From Enterococcus columbae (GTDB taxonomy: Bacteria; Bacillota; Bacilli; Lactobacillales; Enterococcaceae): 44,552 nucleotides of DNA. The stretch lies in assembly GCA_020742395.1 (NCBI GenBank), contig DYWZ01000040.1:1-44552 (forward strand), given 5' to 3'. Shown piece after piece: positions 35,845 to 44,380 of this stretch (the first letter of the stretch is position 1; each line of letters begins with the position of its first letter). The notes below the pieces were generated by a model, which worked only from the letters and a program-made list of their open reading frames with translations, was not told where the DNA came from and searched no databases. A program made the position numbers and the translations under genes.

Positions 35845-38010
35845 GTGGCAAATCTAAATGTTTCAGATGTGATAAGAGAATTAGATATTTCTAAGTCATA
35901 TTTATATAAATTGATAGACAAAGCAAATATTTCAATTCCTAAAAGTGAAACTGGCAGATACTTTTGGGATGAAAATATAGTTGAAGATATAAAAAATGTT
36001 TTGCATGTTGATGAAATGAAAAAAGCAACTAATACAGAACTCTTAATGTCAAAGCTGGGTTTAAAACAATCATTTATAAATAATAGAAGGTATTTGGGCA
36101 ATAAGTATTCTCTTTCGGATTTTATTAGAAAAACAGTTGAACAAAACTGTAAAGGTGTGAACATAGTTGTTGATATTTTTAGCGGTACAGGAGCGGTATC
36201 AAATGCATTTAAGGATAAAATGCTTATTACAAATGATTTGTTGTATAGCAATTATATTTCTAATTATGCGTGGTTTGGGTACGAGAAATATTCAAGTAAA
36301 AAGATAATCGATCTTATATACAAATATAATCAAGTGAAAACTAACGAAAACAACTACATGCGTGAAAATTTTGCAGATACATTTTTCTCTGCTGATGATT
36401 GTAGCAAAATAGGATATATAAGAGAAGATATAGAAAAAAAATATATTAATAAAGAAATAAATTTCAAAGAATATGCTATATTAATCACCTCACTTTTATA
36501 TGCGATGGATAAGATTGCAAATACAGTTGGGCATTATGATGCATATAGAAAGAATGCAAATTTTGAAAAGCAATTAACATTGAGCGTTTTATTACCGGAA
36601 GAACTTAATTCTAATAATACTTGCTATAACCTTGACGCAAATGAGCTTATAAAAACAATAAAATGTGATTTATTATATTTAGATCCTCCATATAACTCGA
36701 GACAATATTGTGATGCATATCATTTGCTTGAAAATGTAGCACGATGGGAGAAACCAGAGGTTCATGGTGTTGCAAGAAAAATGGATAGAACTGCTCTTAA
36801 AAGCGACTACTGTATGATTAATGCAACAAAAGCTTTTGAGGAACTGATAGAAAATGCTGATGCTAAATATATATTGCTTTCATACAATAATATGTCGGAT
36901 AAAGGAAATGATAGATCAAACGCTAAAATATCAGATGAAGATATTTTGAGGATTCTCAGCAAAAAAGGTAAGGTTAAAATATTTGAAGCTGACTATAAAA
37001 GTTTTTCGACAGGTAAATCAGATATCAAAGATAATAAGGAAAGACTTTTTTTATGCGAAGCATTTGAAAAAGGAAAAAAGAAAATGAATATATCATGTCC
37101 TTTCAATTATATTGGTGGGAAATTTAAATTGTTAGAACAGATACAGCCTTTATTTAATGAGTCTGAGGTATTCTTAGATTTATTTTCTGGTGGTGGGAAT
37201 GTAGGTATAAACTCATTGTCTTCTAAAGTGATTTTTAACGATATAAATGAGAACCTAATTGATTTAATAAAATACATTAAAGACTGTAGCACGGATGTAT
37301 TACTAAAGAAAATAGATGATATTATTGCTGAATATGGCTTATCTAATACATCTTTATATGGATATGCATATTATGGTTGTAATAGTAGCACAGGATTGGC
37401 GAAGTATAATAAAGAAAAATTCTTGAAATTAAGGGATGACTTTAATTCCAAAGTGTTTATCGGAGAAACTGATTATGTTATGTTATATGTGTTAATGGTA
37501 TATTCATTTAATAATCAAATTCGCTTTAATCGTAAAGGTCAATTTAACCTTCCAGTTGGTAAAAGAGATTTTAACTCCAAGATGAGAAGTAAATTAGTTC
37601 TATTCTCGGAAGAATTAAAGAAGAAAGATATTCATTTTATGAAAAAAGATTTCAGAGAAATTTCTTTAGATTCAGTTTCTCAAAACACTTTTATTTATTG
37701 TGATCCCCCTTATTTGATTACAAGTGCAACATACAATGAAAATGGAATGTGGGCTGATGACGACGAAAAAGATTTGCTTGCTTTTTTAGATGAAGCTAAT
37801 AAACAAGGCTTTAAATTTGCTTTGTCGAATGTTTTGAAGTGTAAAAATAAAATGAATTCAATATTGAATGATTGGATTAAAAATAATGGATATTATTGCC
37901 ACTATTTAAATAAAAGTTATTCAAATAGTAATTATCACAGAAAAGATAAAGAAAGCGTATCAGAAGAAGTATTAATTACTAACTACCCTGTTGATTGGAG
38001 GAATGAGTAA
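35845..38010 (+). CDS. HTH plus two-domain adenine DNA methyltransferase (FokI-methylase type)
   Basis: The protein has 721 residues from the GTG at 35845, preceded by AAGGAGGAA. An ATG 14 codons upstream has no ribosome-binding site. Residues 1-52 look like an HTH (NVSDVIRELDISKSYLYKLIDKA). Residues 80-410 are one adenine methyltransferase (VVDIFSGTGAVSNAF, then LLYLDPPYNSRQ with DPPY at 280-283). Residues 415-721 are a second, Dam-like one (NYIGGKFKLLEQI, FLDLFSGGGNVGINS, FIYCDPPYLIT with DPPY at 620-623). Two fused m6A domains are what M.FokI and M.StsI use to modify both strands of an asymmetric site. It protects host DNA from the nuclease encoded next and may repress its own operon through the HTH (inferred). 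Confidence 0.9.
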   Translation: MANLNVSDVIRELDISKSYLYKLIDKANISIPKSETGRYFWDENIVEDIKNVLHVDEMKKATNTELLMSKLGLKQSFINNRRYLGNKYSLSDFIRKTVEQNCKGVNIVVDIFSGTGAVSNAFKDKMLITNDLLYSNYISNYAWFGYEKYSSKKIIDLIYKYNQVKTNENNYMRENFADTFFSADDCSKIGYIREDIEKKYINKEINFKEYAILITSLLYAMDKIANTVGHYDAYRKNANFEKQLTLSVLLPEELNSNNTCYNLDANELIKTIKCDLLYLDPPYNSRQYCDAYHLLENVARWEKPEVHGVARKMDRTALKSDYCMINATKAFEELIENADAKYILLSYNNMSDKGNDRSNAKISDEDILRILSKKGKVKIFEADYKSFSTGKSDIKDNKERLFLCEAFEKGKKKMNISCPFNYIGGKFKLLEQIQPLFNESEVFLDLFSGGGNVGINSLSSKVIFNDINENLIDLIKYIKDCSTDVLLKKIDDIIAEYGLSNTSLYGYAYYGCNSSTGLAKYNKEKFLKLRDDFNSKVFIGETDYVMLYVLMVYSFNNQIRFNRKGQFNLPVGKRDFNSKMRSKLVLFSEELKKKDIHFMKKDFREISLDSVSQNTFIYCDPPYLITSATYNENGMWADDDEKDLLAFLDEANKQGFKFALSNVLKCKNKMNSILNDWIKNNGYYCHYLNKSYSNSNYHRKDKESVSEEVLITNYPVDWRNE

Positions 38011-39993
38011 ATGGCTAATATAAGTATTCCATATCAAAGTTTTTGCTGGGTTATAGGAACTACAAGCTTTAGAATGGCAAAATTGAATTTAAAAATAGAA
38101 GAACAATTGTTGTTATTAGACGAATTTTATAATGGAATCATAAAAAATTCTGATTGGAATTGGAATAATGAATTGCAAGAAAAGTATTATGATTTCATGA
38201 AAGATAAAGAATTTGTTGCAGGGGATGCAAAAAGAAAAGATAAAGATGCCAGAGAAAAAACTTCAGGTTTAGTGGATATTGGCTTAATTACAGATGATAG
38301 ATTGATTACGGAAGCTGGTAGAGAGCTTTTAAGCTTAGCGAGTAATGGGAATTTTAAAACAAATAATTTGTTTAATATCAATAGCGATAGCTTCGTTTAT
38401 TTAAGGCAGCTTCTTAAAACTAGCATAGATGTAAGTGGAAGCATTGTCAGACCGTTTATTATTACTGTTAAATGTCTTACTGAACTTGGATATTTAAGTT
38501 ATGATGAATTTACTTATTTTGTTCCTTTAATTAAAGATGAGGAAAGTGCAAAAGAAATTATTTCAGATATTAAGTTGTATCGTGAAAATAAAATAGAACT
38601 TGATGAAATAATTTACAAAAGGCTTATACAGATGCCTAATTATCAATTAGCAAAAGAAACCATCGTTACATCAGATATAGACGAAGATTTAATTTGTTTA
38701 ATTGGAATGAACCGAAAAAGTAGACGCTATGATAAGCCATATTATAAACTGTACAAAAACATAAAGAATATATTCATTGATGGTGGAAATGATTATGAAT
38801 CTTTACTAAAATCTGCGAAAGGAATCAATCAAAAGCCAGGAATATTATGGAGAAATCTAATATTCAAAACAACAAATATTGGAGTAATAAGGAAAAATGG
38901 AGCAAGCTCAATCAATAATCAATGTCCTTTTTTAAATTGTAAAAGTGAGCAAGATCTGAAAGAGACATTCTTTAAATACTTACATGTATTTAAGGCAAAG
39001 GCAACCCTATCTGATTACTTTGATTTAAATAGAAGATATTTTAATATTACTGATACTATAATATTTGAAGACAGGATGATTAAACTTGATATGATTCCGA
39101 AGTATTATTTTAAAGAAATAATGGATAATCTTTATAAAGAAGCATTTAAAAAAGAGGATAATCTTCAGATTAATGTTAAATTAGAAACTATTTCATCAGC
39201 ATTTGAAATTGATATCAATAAAGTATATGAGTCATTAAGCAAAGATTTGGGTATCACGCTAAAGAGTCCAGAACAAGCAGCAACTTATGTCAACGATGAA
39301 CGATATCGCAGATTTAATGAAATGATTGATAAGAGATTTAGCGATTCTGTTCTTATTGAATTGCTAAATTGTTTTGAAAATCGTAATGACAAAAGAATTG
39401 AAGAACTTGTTACTGACGAGGCTACAATACCGACTATTTTCGAATATATTTTAGGAATAATATGGTATAAGGTGAGTGAAAGACAAGGAAATATTTTAGA
39501 CTTCATGCAATTATCTTTAGAAGCTAATCTATTACCTAAAACACATGCGGCTGGTGGATATGCGGATATCATTTATGAGTATGAAGCGTGTCTAGCTTAT
39601 CCAAAACATGCGTTGTTACTAGAAGCAACACTTGCTGATGGAACAAATCAAAGAAGAATGGAGATGGAGCCAGTTTCAAGACATTTAGGCGATTATAGAA
39701 TTAGGTTTAACAATCCATTTGACTATAGTTTGTTTGTTAGTACATATTTAGATAAAAATGTGATTTCTGATTTCAGATATAGAAAAATTATTCCGTACAC
39801 AAGAGATGAAGAAACCATCACAGGAATGAAGATTATTTCAATGGATACAGACTCTCTTAAGAAGATAATTGAAAATAATATCAAATATAAATACCTTTAT
39901 GAAGTCTTTGATAAATACCATGAAATGCCTTTAGATACAGCAGATTGGCATACTGGAATGATAAAAGAAGCAACAGGAGAATATAAAGTTTAA
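38011..39993 (+). CDS. AlwI-family type IIS restriction endonuclease
   Basis: The protein has 660 residues. The N-terminus IGTTSFRMAKLNLKIEEQLLLLDEFY and the C-terminal block HAAGGYADIIYEYE...LLLEATLADGTNQRRMEMEPVSRHLGDYR match the AlwI/BstNBI/MlyI group, which includes enzymes cutting outside short asymmetric sites such as GGATC or GAGTC. Asp519 and Glu538 in E-A-T form the PD-(D/E)XK variant with Thr in place of Lys, usual for this group. The ATG directly abuts the methyltransferase stop with GGAGG in its last codons, so translation is coupled and the methylase is made first. The recognition site cannot be read from sequence. Confidence 0.88.
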   Translation: MANISIPYQSFCWVIGTTSFRMAKLNLKIEEQLLLLDEFYNGIIKNSDWNWNNELQEKYYDFMKDKEFVAGDAKRKDKDAREKTSGLVDIGLITDDRLITEAGRELLSLASNGNFKTNNLFNINSDSFVYLRQLLKTSIDVSGSIVRPFIITVKCLTELGYLSYDEFTYFVPLIKDEESAKEIISDIKLYRENKIELDEIIYKRLIQMPNYQLAKETIVTSDIDEDLICLIGMNRKSRRYDKPYYKLYKNIKNIFIDGGNDYESLLKSAKGINQKPGILWRNLIFKTTNIGVIRKNGASSINNQCPFLNCKSEQDLKETFFKYLHVFKAKATLSDYFDLNRRYFNITDTIIFEDRMIKLDMIPKYYFKEIMDNLYKEAFKKEDNLQINVKLETISSAFEIDINKVYESLSKDLGITLKSPEQAATYVNDERYRRFNEMIDKRFSDSVLIELLNCFENRNDKRIEELVTDEATIPTIFEYILGIIWYKVSERQGNILDFMQLSLEANLLPKTHAAGGYADIIYEYEACLAYPKHALLLEATLADGTNQRRMEMEPVSRHLGDYRIRFNNPFDYSLFVSTYLDKNVISDFRYRKIIPYTRDEETITGMKIISMDTDSLKKIIENNIKYKYLYEVFDKYHEMPLDTADWHTGMIKEATGEYKV

Positions 39994-40013
39994 TTTGCAT
40001 TAAAAGGGAGAAA

Positions 40014-40811
40014 ATGATGGAAGGTATAGTTGAGAGAAAAAATGGTGAAACTACTATTTTAGAAGTTCAATACTTATCTGAAGATCTTAAGATGAAAATA
40101 CAGGATGAATTAGTTGAAATTTGTCATGGAGAATATGCACTAGTTTCAGATTTTGATGAACATTCATTTGAAGCTACTGTAAAAGAACTGATAAATTATA
40201 GAATTCCAAAATATATAAATAAAAAAGTAGGGGCTATAGGTGAACTATTGTTAAATGTATTGATGCGAGAATTCACAGATATGAAAGTTGTTTCACCGTT
40301 TTTTAACTTAGAAGAAAGAAATGCAAAAAAAGGTTTTGATATTATAGCAGTTGATTCTAATATGGAATTATGGATTATAGAATCAAAAGCTGGAGAATTA
40401 GGAAAGTATAAAAATTCCACGAATAAAGTATGCGAACGAATTAATGCTGCTAAAAATGACTTAGATACAAGATTAAACGAGCATAATTCACAGTTATGGT
40501 TAAATGCAATGAATAGTGTTAGAAGTGCATTGGATGATACTAGTGAAAAAAATACAATATTGAATATACTTAGGGATAATAAATCATACTCTAGTTGTGA
40601 CAAAAATGTTGTTTTAGGAGGTACAGTGTTTTGTGTTTTTGATACAAAGATAGATTTAGCAAAAATAGAAGAATTGTACAATTCTATACTAAAATCGAAG
40701 AAGTTTTCAAAATTGAAATTAATTGCGATACAAAAACAAACATATCAAGCAATAATAGATTTTTTGGCAACACTTGTGGAGAACGATTATTATGGACAGA
40801 TTGACTCTTAG
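40014..40811 (+). CDS. hamA: HamA-like DUF1837 nuclease (Hachiman)
   Basis: The protein has 265 residues. The middle has the DUF1837 nuclease core: GAIGELLLNVLMREF (Glu77), KKGFDIIAVD (Asp109) and ELWIIESKAGE (Glu123-x-Lys125). These residues fit the PD-(D/E)XK site of HamA, the effector of Hachiman antiphage defence. No signal peptide or membrane segment is present. The gene lies 20 nt after the endonuclease gene with GGGAG before the double ATG, and overlaps the helicase gene by 20 bp, the partner expected for HamA. Another DUF1837-type restriction-associated nuclease is the alternative. Confidence 0.82.
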   Translation: MMEGIVERKNGETTILEVQYLSEDLKMKIQDELVEICHGEYALVSDFDEHSFEATVKELINYRIPKYINKKVGAIGELLLNVLMREFTDMKVVSPFFNLEERNAKKGFDIIAVDSNMELWIIESKAGELGKYKNSTNKVCERINAAKNDLDTRLNEHNSQLWLNAMNSVRSALDDTSEKNTILNILRDNKSYSSCDKNVVLGGTVFCVFDTKIDLAKIEELYNSILKSKKFSKLKLIAIQKQTYQAIIDFLATLVENDYYGQIDS

Positions 40812-43236
40812 AAAACTGTATAACACCGAATTTCCTAGATTGTATGAAAAAATTTTGAAAAATGAAGATTTGTCTGATTTAGAATTAGAAAAAGTATTAT
40901 CTATTGGTATTTTTCTAGTTGGATTAGAAGACACAAAACTTCAAAAACTAGGGTATAGATTATTTTTGCTATATAGTAAAATTACTCATGATTATAAGCC
41001 CCTATATGAAATTAGTTTGAACAAAGGATTTATTCCTATATCTCAATTTATAGAGAATAATTTAAAGTATTCGGATGATTACGATAATTTACATACTATT
41101 ATAAATGATATAACTAGTGCTAAATATAAATGGAATAAGTCGTATCAAACAATAGGACAATATGAACTGTTTAAAACTTCAGTGAACTTAAAATTAAAAT
41201 CTCAGATTGTTGTAGCTCCGACATCATACGGAAAAACAGAATTGATATTGTCATTTATTGATCATGATAATTTTAATAAGATATGCATTGTTTCTCCAAC
41301 GAAATCTCTTTTAGCACAAACTAAGAAAAGAATTTTAGATAAATTTGGTTATAGGAAAATAATAACATACCCAGAAATGTATAATGGTAATGATGAAAAT
41401 ATTATTGCTGTATTAACTCAAGAGAGGCTATTACGGTTGTTACAGAATAATCCGAATTTAAAATTTGATTTATTAGTTGTAGATGAAGCACATAATTTGT
41501 TAGATGAATTCTCAGAAGAAAATTATCGAAGTGTGATATTAGCGTCAGTTATTATTATATGTACTAAAAGAAATAATAATATTGTTTGTAAATATTTGAC
41601 TCCATTTTTAACTAATAAAGATAGTATAGATATAGAGCATATAACTAGTAATATTAACTGGTATAAGGTAAAAGAAAATATTAAATCTGAATTGTTTTAT
41701 TTTTATGATTTGGCTAACAATAAAAAGATGATATTAGATCAATATTCTCCACTTAAAGAAAAATTTATTGAGATTGAAGTTAATTGTCTAGGAGAAGATT
41801 CTGATGTTGTTATTAAATATTGTGATGCTAAGAACATAATATATCTTAATAGCCCTAAGAAACTTGAAGAATTTGCAAATGAACTATATGGAAAATTATC
41901 TTTGAAACAAAGTAATGTGTTGAATAAAGCGGCTAAAGATTTAAGAGAGTATGTGCATGATGACTATGAATTGGCTAATTGTGTTGAAAAAGGTATTATA
42001 TATCATCATGGTTCTATACCTGAGCAAGTTAGATATTTTATAGAAAGCTTATATGCGGATATTCCAGAGATAGGAATGCTTATTGCAAACTCAACTCTAT
42101 TAGAAGGTGTAAATATTCCAGCTACAAAAATGTTTATTTTAGATCCAAGTAGAGGTAGTGGATACTTATCAGTCTCTTCTTTTAAGAATTTGATTGGAAG
42201 AGTATGTAGGTTTGGGGAAATTTTTAACGAGAAAACAGGAAGTTTAGATTACTTAATGCCTGAAATCCATATTGTCAAAGGAAAATATTGTAGAACTAAC
42301 TTCAACGCCTTAAGTTTTGTTAAGGGTAGAAAAATTCTTGTTGAAGATTCGGATAAAATTGTTGACGAGATAAATAATCCGTTATTAAAAAATAACAGTT
42401 CTGAAGCTGAAGAGGTTAAAAAAGCAGAAGAAATTTTGGAAAATATTTCATCTACGGATTCAATCATAGAAGAATATGATAATAAACCTAAAACTAAAGT
42501 GGGTAAACTATGTTTTGAGAATAGTGTAAGCATATTTAATATATTTGAACAGGAGATACAAATTTCAGAAGAATTAAAACAAATTGATAAGGTTCACAGC
42601 TTAGATACAGTGTTCGCGGTGATGGATTACTTGTTTTTCTCTAAGATAGATAAAGTTGGTGGAGAATACAATAATTTAAAAAGATTAAGAGAAGTAGAAG
42701 CGCAAAAATTTTATAAGATGCTAATCAATTGGAGAATTATGGGTTTTACAATAAAAGAAATGGTGAGTGAAGTGGTAAACTATTGGAATACTCTCAGAGA
42801 AGGTTCACAAATAGTTTATGTAGGTAAATGGGGAGATAAGACTAGAGGCGGTTATAAAAAGTATTGGACAGATATTTCTCAAAAGAGTGAGCACAAAAAA
42901 ATCAATTTAGCAATTGTAAGATTAAAGGAAGAGTATGATTTTATAGATAATGAAATTGTAAAATATATCGAAATATTACATTCGTTAGATTTGATAGAGG
43001 AATCTTTTTATTTGAAAATTAAATATGGTACAGATAATAAAGAAAAAATAGCGTTGTTAAATTGTGGAATTAGTAATACATTAACCAAATTGCTAAAAGA
43101 TAAATATAAGAATATGTATCAATTTGATTTTGCTAGAAGCACAGTGATTTTTTCCAAAGAGCTTGTTCCTAAAATGATTGAAAATAATGAAAATGGAATT
43201 TTGATTTCTGAAGTAAAAATGAATTCCAAAGAGTAA
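40792..43236 (+). CDS. hamB: HamB-like DEAH superfamily 2 helicase (Hachiman)
   Basis: The protein has 814 residues from the ATG at 40792, which has GGAG 10 nt upstream; an in-frame TTG at 40774 is less likely. Helicase motifs are Walker A VVAPTSYGKTELILSF (about 141-156), motif Ia SPTKSLLAQTKKR, motif II VVDEAHNLLDE (DEAH at 231-234), and in the second RecA-like domain NSTLLEGVNIPATKMFIL and NLIGRVCRFG (motifs V and VI). A long helical C-terminal region follows. In characterised Hachiman systems, HamB senses DNA ends or damage and releases HamA nuclease activity. The 20-bp overlap with the HamA-like gene supports that pairing. Confidence 0.83.
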   Translation: MDRLTLRKLYNTEFPRLYEKILKNEDLSDLELEKVLSIGIFLVGLEDTKLQKLGYRLFLLYSKITHDYKPLYEISLNKGFIPISQFIENNLKYSDDYDNLHTIINDITSAKYKWNKSYQTIGQYELFKTSVNLKLKSQIVVAPTSYGKTELILSFIDHDNFNKICIVSPTKSLLAQTKKRILDKFGYRKIITYPEMYNGNDENIIAVLTQERLLRLLQNNPNLKFDLLVVDEAHNLLDEFSEENYRSVILASVIIICTKRNNNIVCKYLTPFLTNKDSIDIEHITSNINWYKVKENIKSELFYFYDLANNKKMILDQYSPLKEKFIEIEVNCLGEDSDVVIKYCDAKNIIYLNSPKKLEEFANELYGKLSLKQSNVLNKAAKDLREYVHDDYELANCVEKGIIYHHGSIPEQVRYFIESLYADIPEIGMLIANSTLLEGVNIPATKMFILDPSRGSGYLSVSSFKNLIGRVCRFGEIFNEKTGSLDYLMPEIHIVKGKYCRTNFNALSFVKGRKILVEDSDKIVDEINNPLLKNNSSEAEEVKKAEEILENISSTDSIIEEYDNKPKTKVGKLCFENSVSIFNIFEQEIQISEELKQIDKVHSLDTVFAVMDYLFFSKIDKVGGEYNNLKRLREVEAQKFYKMLINWRIMGFTIKEMVSEVVNYWNTLREGSQIVYVGKWGDKTRGGYKKYWTDISQKSEHKKINLAIVRLKEEYDFIDNEIVKYIEILHSLDLIEESFYLKIKYGTDNKEKIALLNCGISNTLTKLLKDKYKNMYQFDFARSTVIFSKELVPKMIENNENGILISEVKMNSKE

Positions 43237-43269
43237 ATATATTTTAATTATTTTAGTTTGCTATTGAAA

Positions 43270-43282
43270 TACTTTTGAAGTA
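43270..43282 (+). repeat. Copy 2 of TACTTTTGAAGTA near the island right end
   Basis: This copy is identical over 13 bp to 34298-34310 and in the same orientation. It lies 34 bp after the helicase stop and about 100 bp inside the right attachment-like repeat. The stretch 43237-43703 holds no gene: it contains this repeat, the right attachment repeat, a long terminator hairpin and the toxin-antitoxin promoter. Confidence 0.4.
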
Positions 43283-43384
43283 TTTTCACGAAAAAAGGAG
43301 TAGAAGATAAATCAAGAGATATAAAAACAGTCAAGAAATACATCTAAAATGCCTTATTTTCAATGGGCAGCAGTATTTATATGA

Positions 43385-43396
43385 AGAGTGGGAATA
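43385..43396. repeat. Right attachment-like repeat, displaced guaA 3' end
   Basis: AGAGTGGGAATA matches the guaA 3' end exactly. In context it reads GAA GAG TGG GAA TAA, that is Glu-Trp-Glu and a stop codon, so it looks like the original last codons of guaA left behind on the far side of the insertion. Confidence 0.75.
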
Positions 43397-43408
43397 ATTC
43401 TAGTTGAT
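43393..43408. repeat. Copy A of AATAATTCTAGTTGAT
   Basis: This 16-bp sequence starts in the right attachment repeat and recurs exactly at 44381-44396. Similarity extends on both sides (GAG before, TAAA and GGG after). The two copies bracket the toxin-antitoxin segment. Confidence 0.65.
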
Positions 43409-43440
43409 TTAAAAGGGCCAAACCAAAAGTCAGTCCTTTC

Positions 43441-43492
43441 AAAAGCAAAAAATCGAAGAAAGTTCTAAAAATTCCTTCGATTTTTTGCTTTT
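43441..43492 (+). terminator. Long terminator hairpin, probably the original guaA terminator
   Basis: AAAAGCAAAAAATCGAAG pairs perfectly with CTTCGATTTTTTGCTTTT (18 bp, 16-nt loop) and runs into a T-rich tract. It lies about 45 bp after the displaced guaA end, the expected distance for a guaA terminator. It could now terminate the defence operon. Confidence 0.75.
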
Positions 43493-43609
43493 TTATATTC
43501 AATAGAGAGAATTCTTCCCCTCCTTATGTAGAAGCTGCTTTTGAATCCACCCTATAATTTTAAGCATTTATGTTTTTTTAGACTAAAAAAAAAGAAAACA
43601 GAACCTTTG

Positions 43610-43657
43610 AAAAGCTGTAAAATTTCACGTTGAATTTTACAGCTTTTTGTGTATACT
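43610..43657 (+). promoter_or_regulatory. Hairpin and promoter upstream of the toxin-antitoxin genes
   Basis: AAAAGCTGTAAAATT (43610-43624) pairs with AATTTTACAGCTTTT (43633-43647), a 15-bp stem. TTGAAT (43630-43635) and TATACT (43652-43657) with a 16-nt spacer make a promoter whose -35 lies in the hairpin. The palindrome may be an operator for the antitoxin or the terminator of something upstream. Confidence 0.55.
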
Positions 43658-43703
43658 AAAAGTAGCTGAAACAATACGCAACCAAGGAAGGAGCTGAAAG
43701 AAT

Positions 43704-43952
43704 ATGGCAACTATTTTACCAGTATCTGATTTGAGAAATTACAATGAAGTCTTGAAAAACTGTCATAAAGGAGAACCAGTATACCTGACAAAGAATGGCA
43801 GAGGACGTTTTGTCGTTATGGATATTGAAGACTACGAGCGTGATCGTGCTGAGAAAAAGCTCCTGATAAAGTTACAAGAAGCCGAAGAAGCAGTAAAAGA
43901 CGGTGAAGGATGGTTGAATTTGGACGAACTGAAGGCACTTTTGGGGGAGTAA
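43704..43952 (+). CDS. Phd/YefM-family antitoxin
   Basis: The protein has 82 residues. The N-terminal half (MATILPVSDLRNYNEVLKNCHKGEPVYLTKNGRGRFVVMDIEDYER) is the Phd/YefM DNA-binding fold that dimerises and binds a palindrome in its own promoter. The C-terminal half is acidic and would wrap the toxin. AAGGAGCTG precedes the ATG. The toxin gene starts one base after the stop, the usual antitoxin-first order. It stabilises the region and is likely autoregulated with the toxin. Confidence 0.88.
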   Translation: MATILPVSDLRNYNEVLKNCHKGEPVYLTKNGRGRFVVMDIEDYERDRAEKKLLIKLQEAEEAVKDGEGWLNLDELKALLGE

Positions 43953-43953
43953 G

Positions 43954-44253
43954 ATGTTAAAACTGCGGATCAATCCGATTGTTGCAAAGGATTTGAAAAA
44001 TATCTGGAATTATATTGCTGAAGATAACGAAAAATATGCTACAAAGACGATAAAAGAAATTTATAGTAAATTTGAAAATCTTCAGATATTTCCAGGAATG
44101 GGTTCAGATCTCTCAAAACGTATCAGCTTTCAAACAGACTATAAATATGCAATATGGGAAGATTATGTGATTGTATACAAGGTTAGAGACGAATACGTAG
44201 AGATTTATCGTGTAATTAACCGATATCAGGATATTACAAGAATCTTTGATTGA
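43954..44253 (+). CDS. RelE/ParE-superfamily toxin
   Basis: The protein has 99 residues. LRINPIVAKDLKNIWNYIAEDNEKYATKTIKEIYSKFENLQIFPGMGSDL is the helical half of a RelE/ParE fold, and YAIWEDYVIVYKVRDEYVEIYRVINRYQDITRIF is the beta-sheet with the conserved Y-x-V-x-Y and R-x-I-x-x-R-x-D patterns. ParE-type members inhibit gyrase and RelE-type members cut mRNA on the ribosome; which applies is not decided here. It is co-translated with the antitoxin. The lower-AT codon use compared with the defence operon suggests a separate origin. Confidence 0.87.
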   Translation: MLKLRINPIVAKDLKNIWNYIAEDNEKYATKTIKEIYSKFENLQIFPGMGSDLSKRISFQTDYKYAIWEDYVIVYKVRDEYVEIYRVINRYQDITRIFD

Positions 44254-44380
44254 TATCACAATTATGATAACACTATTCAGTATAGCTTGGGGATTTTGGA
44301 TAGTGAAACACATATAAAACTAAAGCAACCCATAATATCTAAACCAAAAGAATAGTCATATGATTTTATTTACGAGAGAA

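Larger units (their letters stand above)
34232..43396. mobile_element. Genomic island integrated at guaA, carrying a defence operon
   Basis: The segment is bounded by 12-bp direct repeats of the guaA 3' end. It is visibly more AT-rich than the housekeeping DNA to the left. It holds a broken relaxase gene, a possible insertion-sequence end, and a four-gene operon for type IIS restriction-modification plus Hachiman-like defence. No tyrosine or serine integrase was found inside, so the element is either a decayed remnant or is mobilised in trans. Boundaries are inferred from the repeats. Confidence 0.7.

Noticed and set aside
40774..40791. TTG start for the helicase
   Set aside because: The ATG at 40792 has a well-spaced GGAG and the usual start codon; the TTG has no ribosome-binding site.
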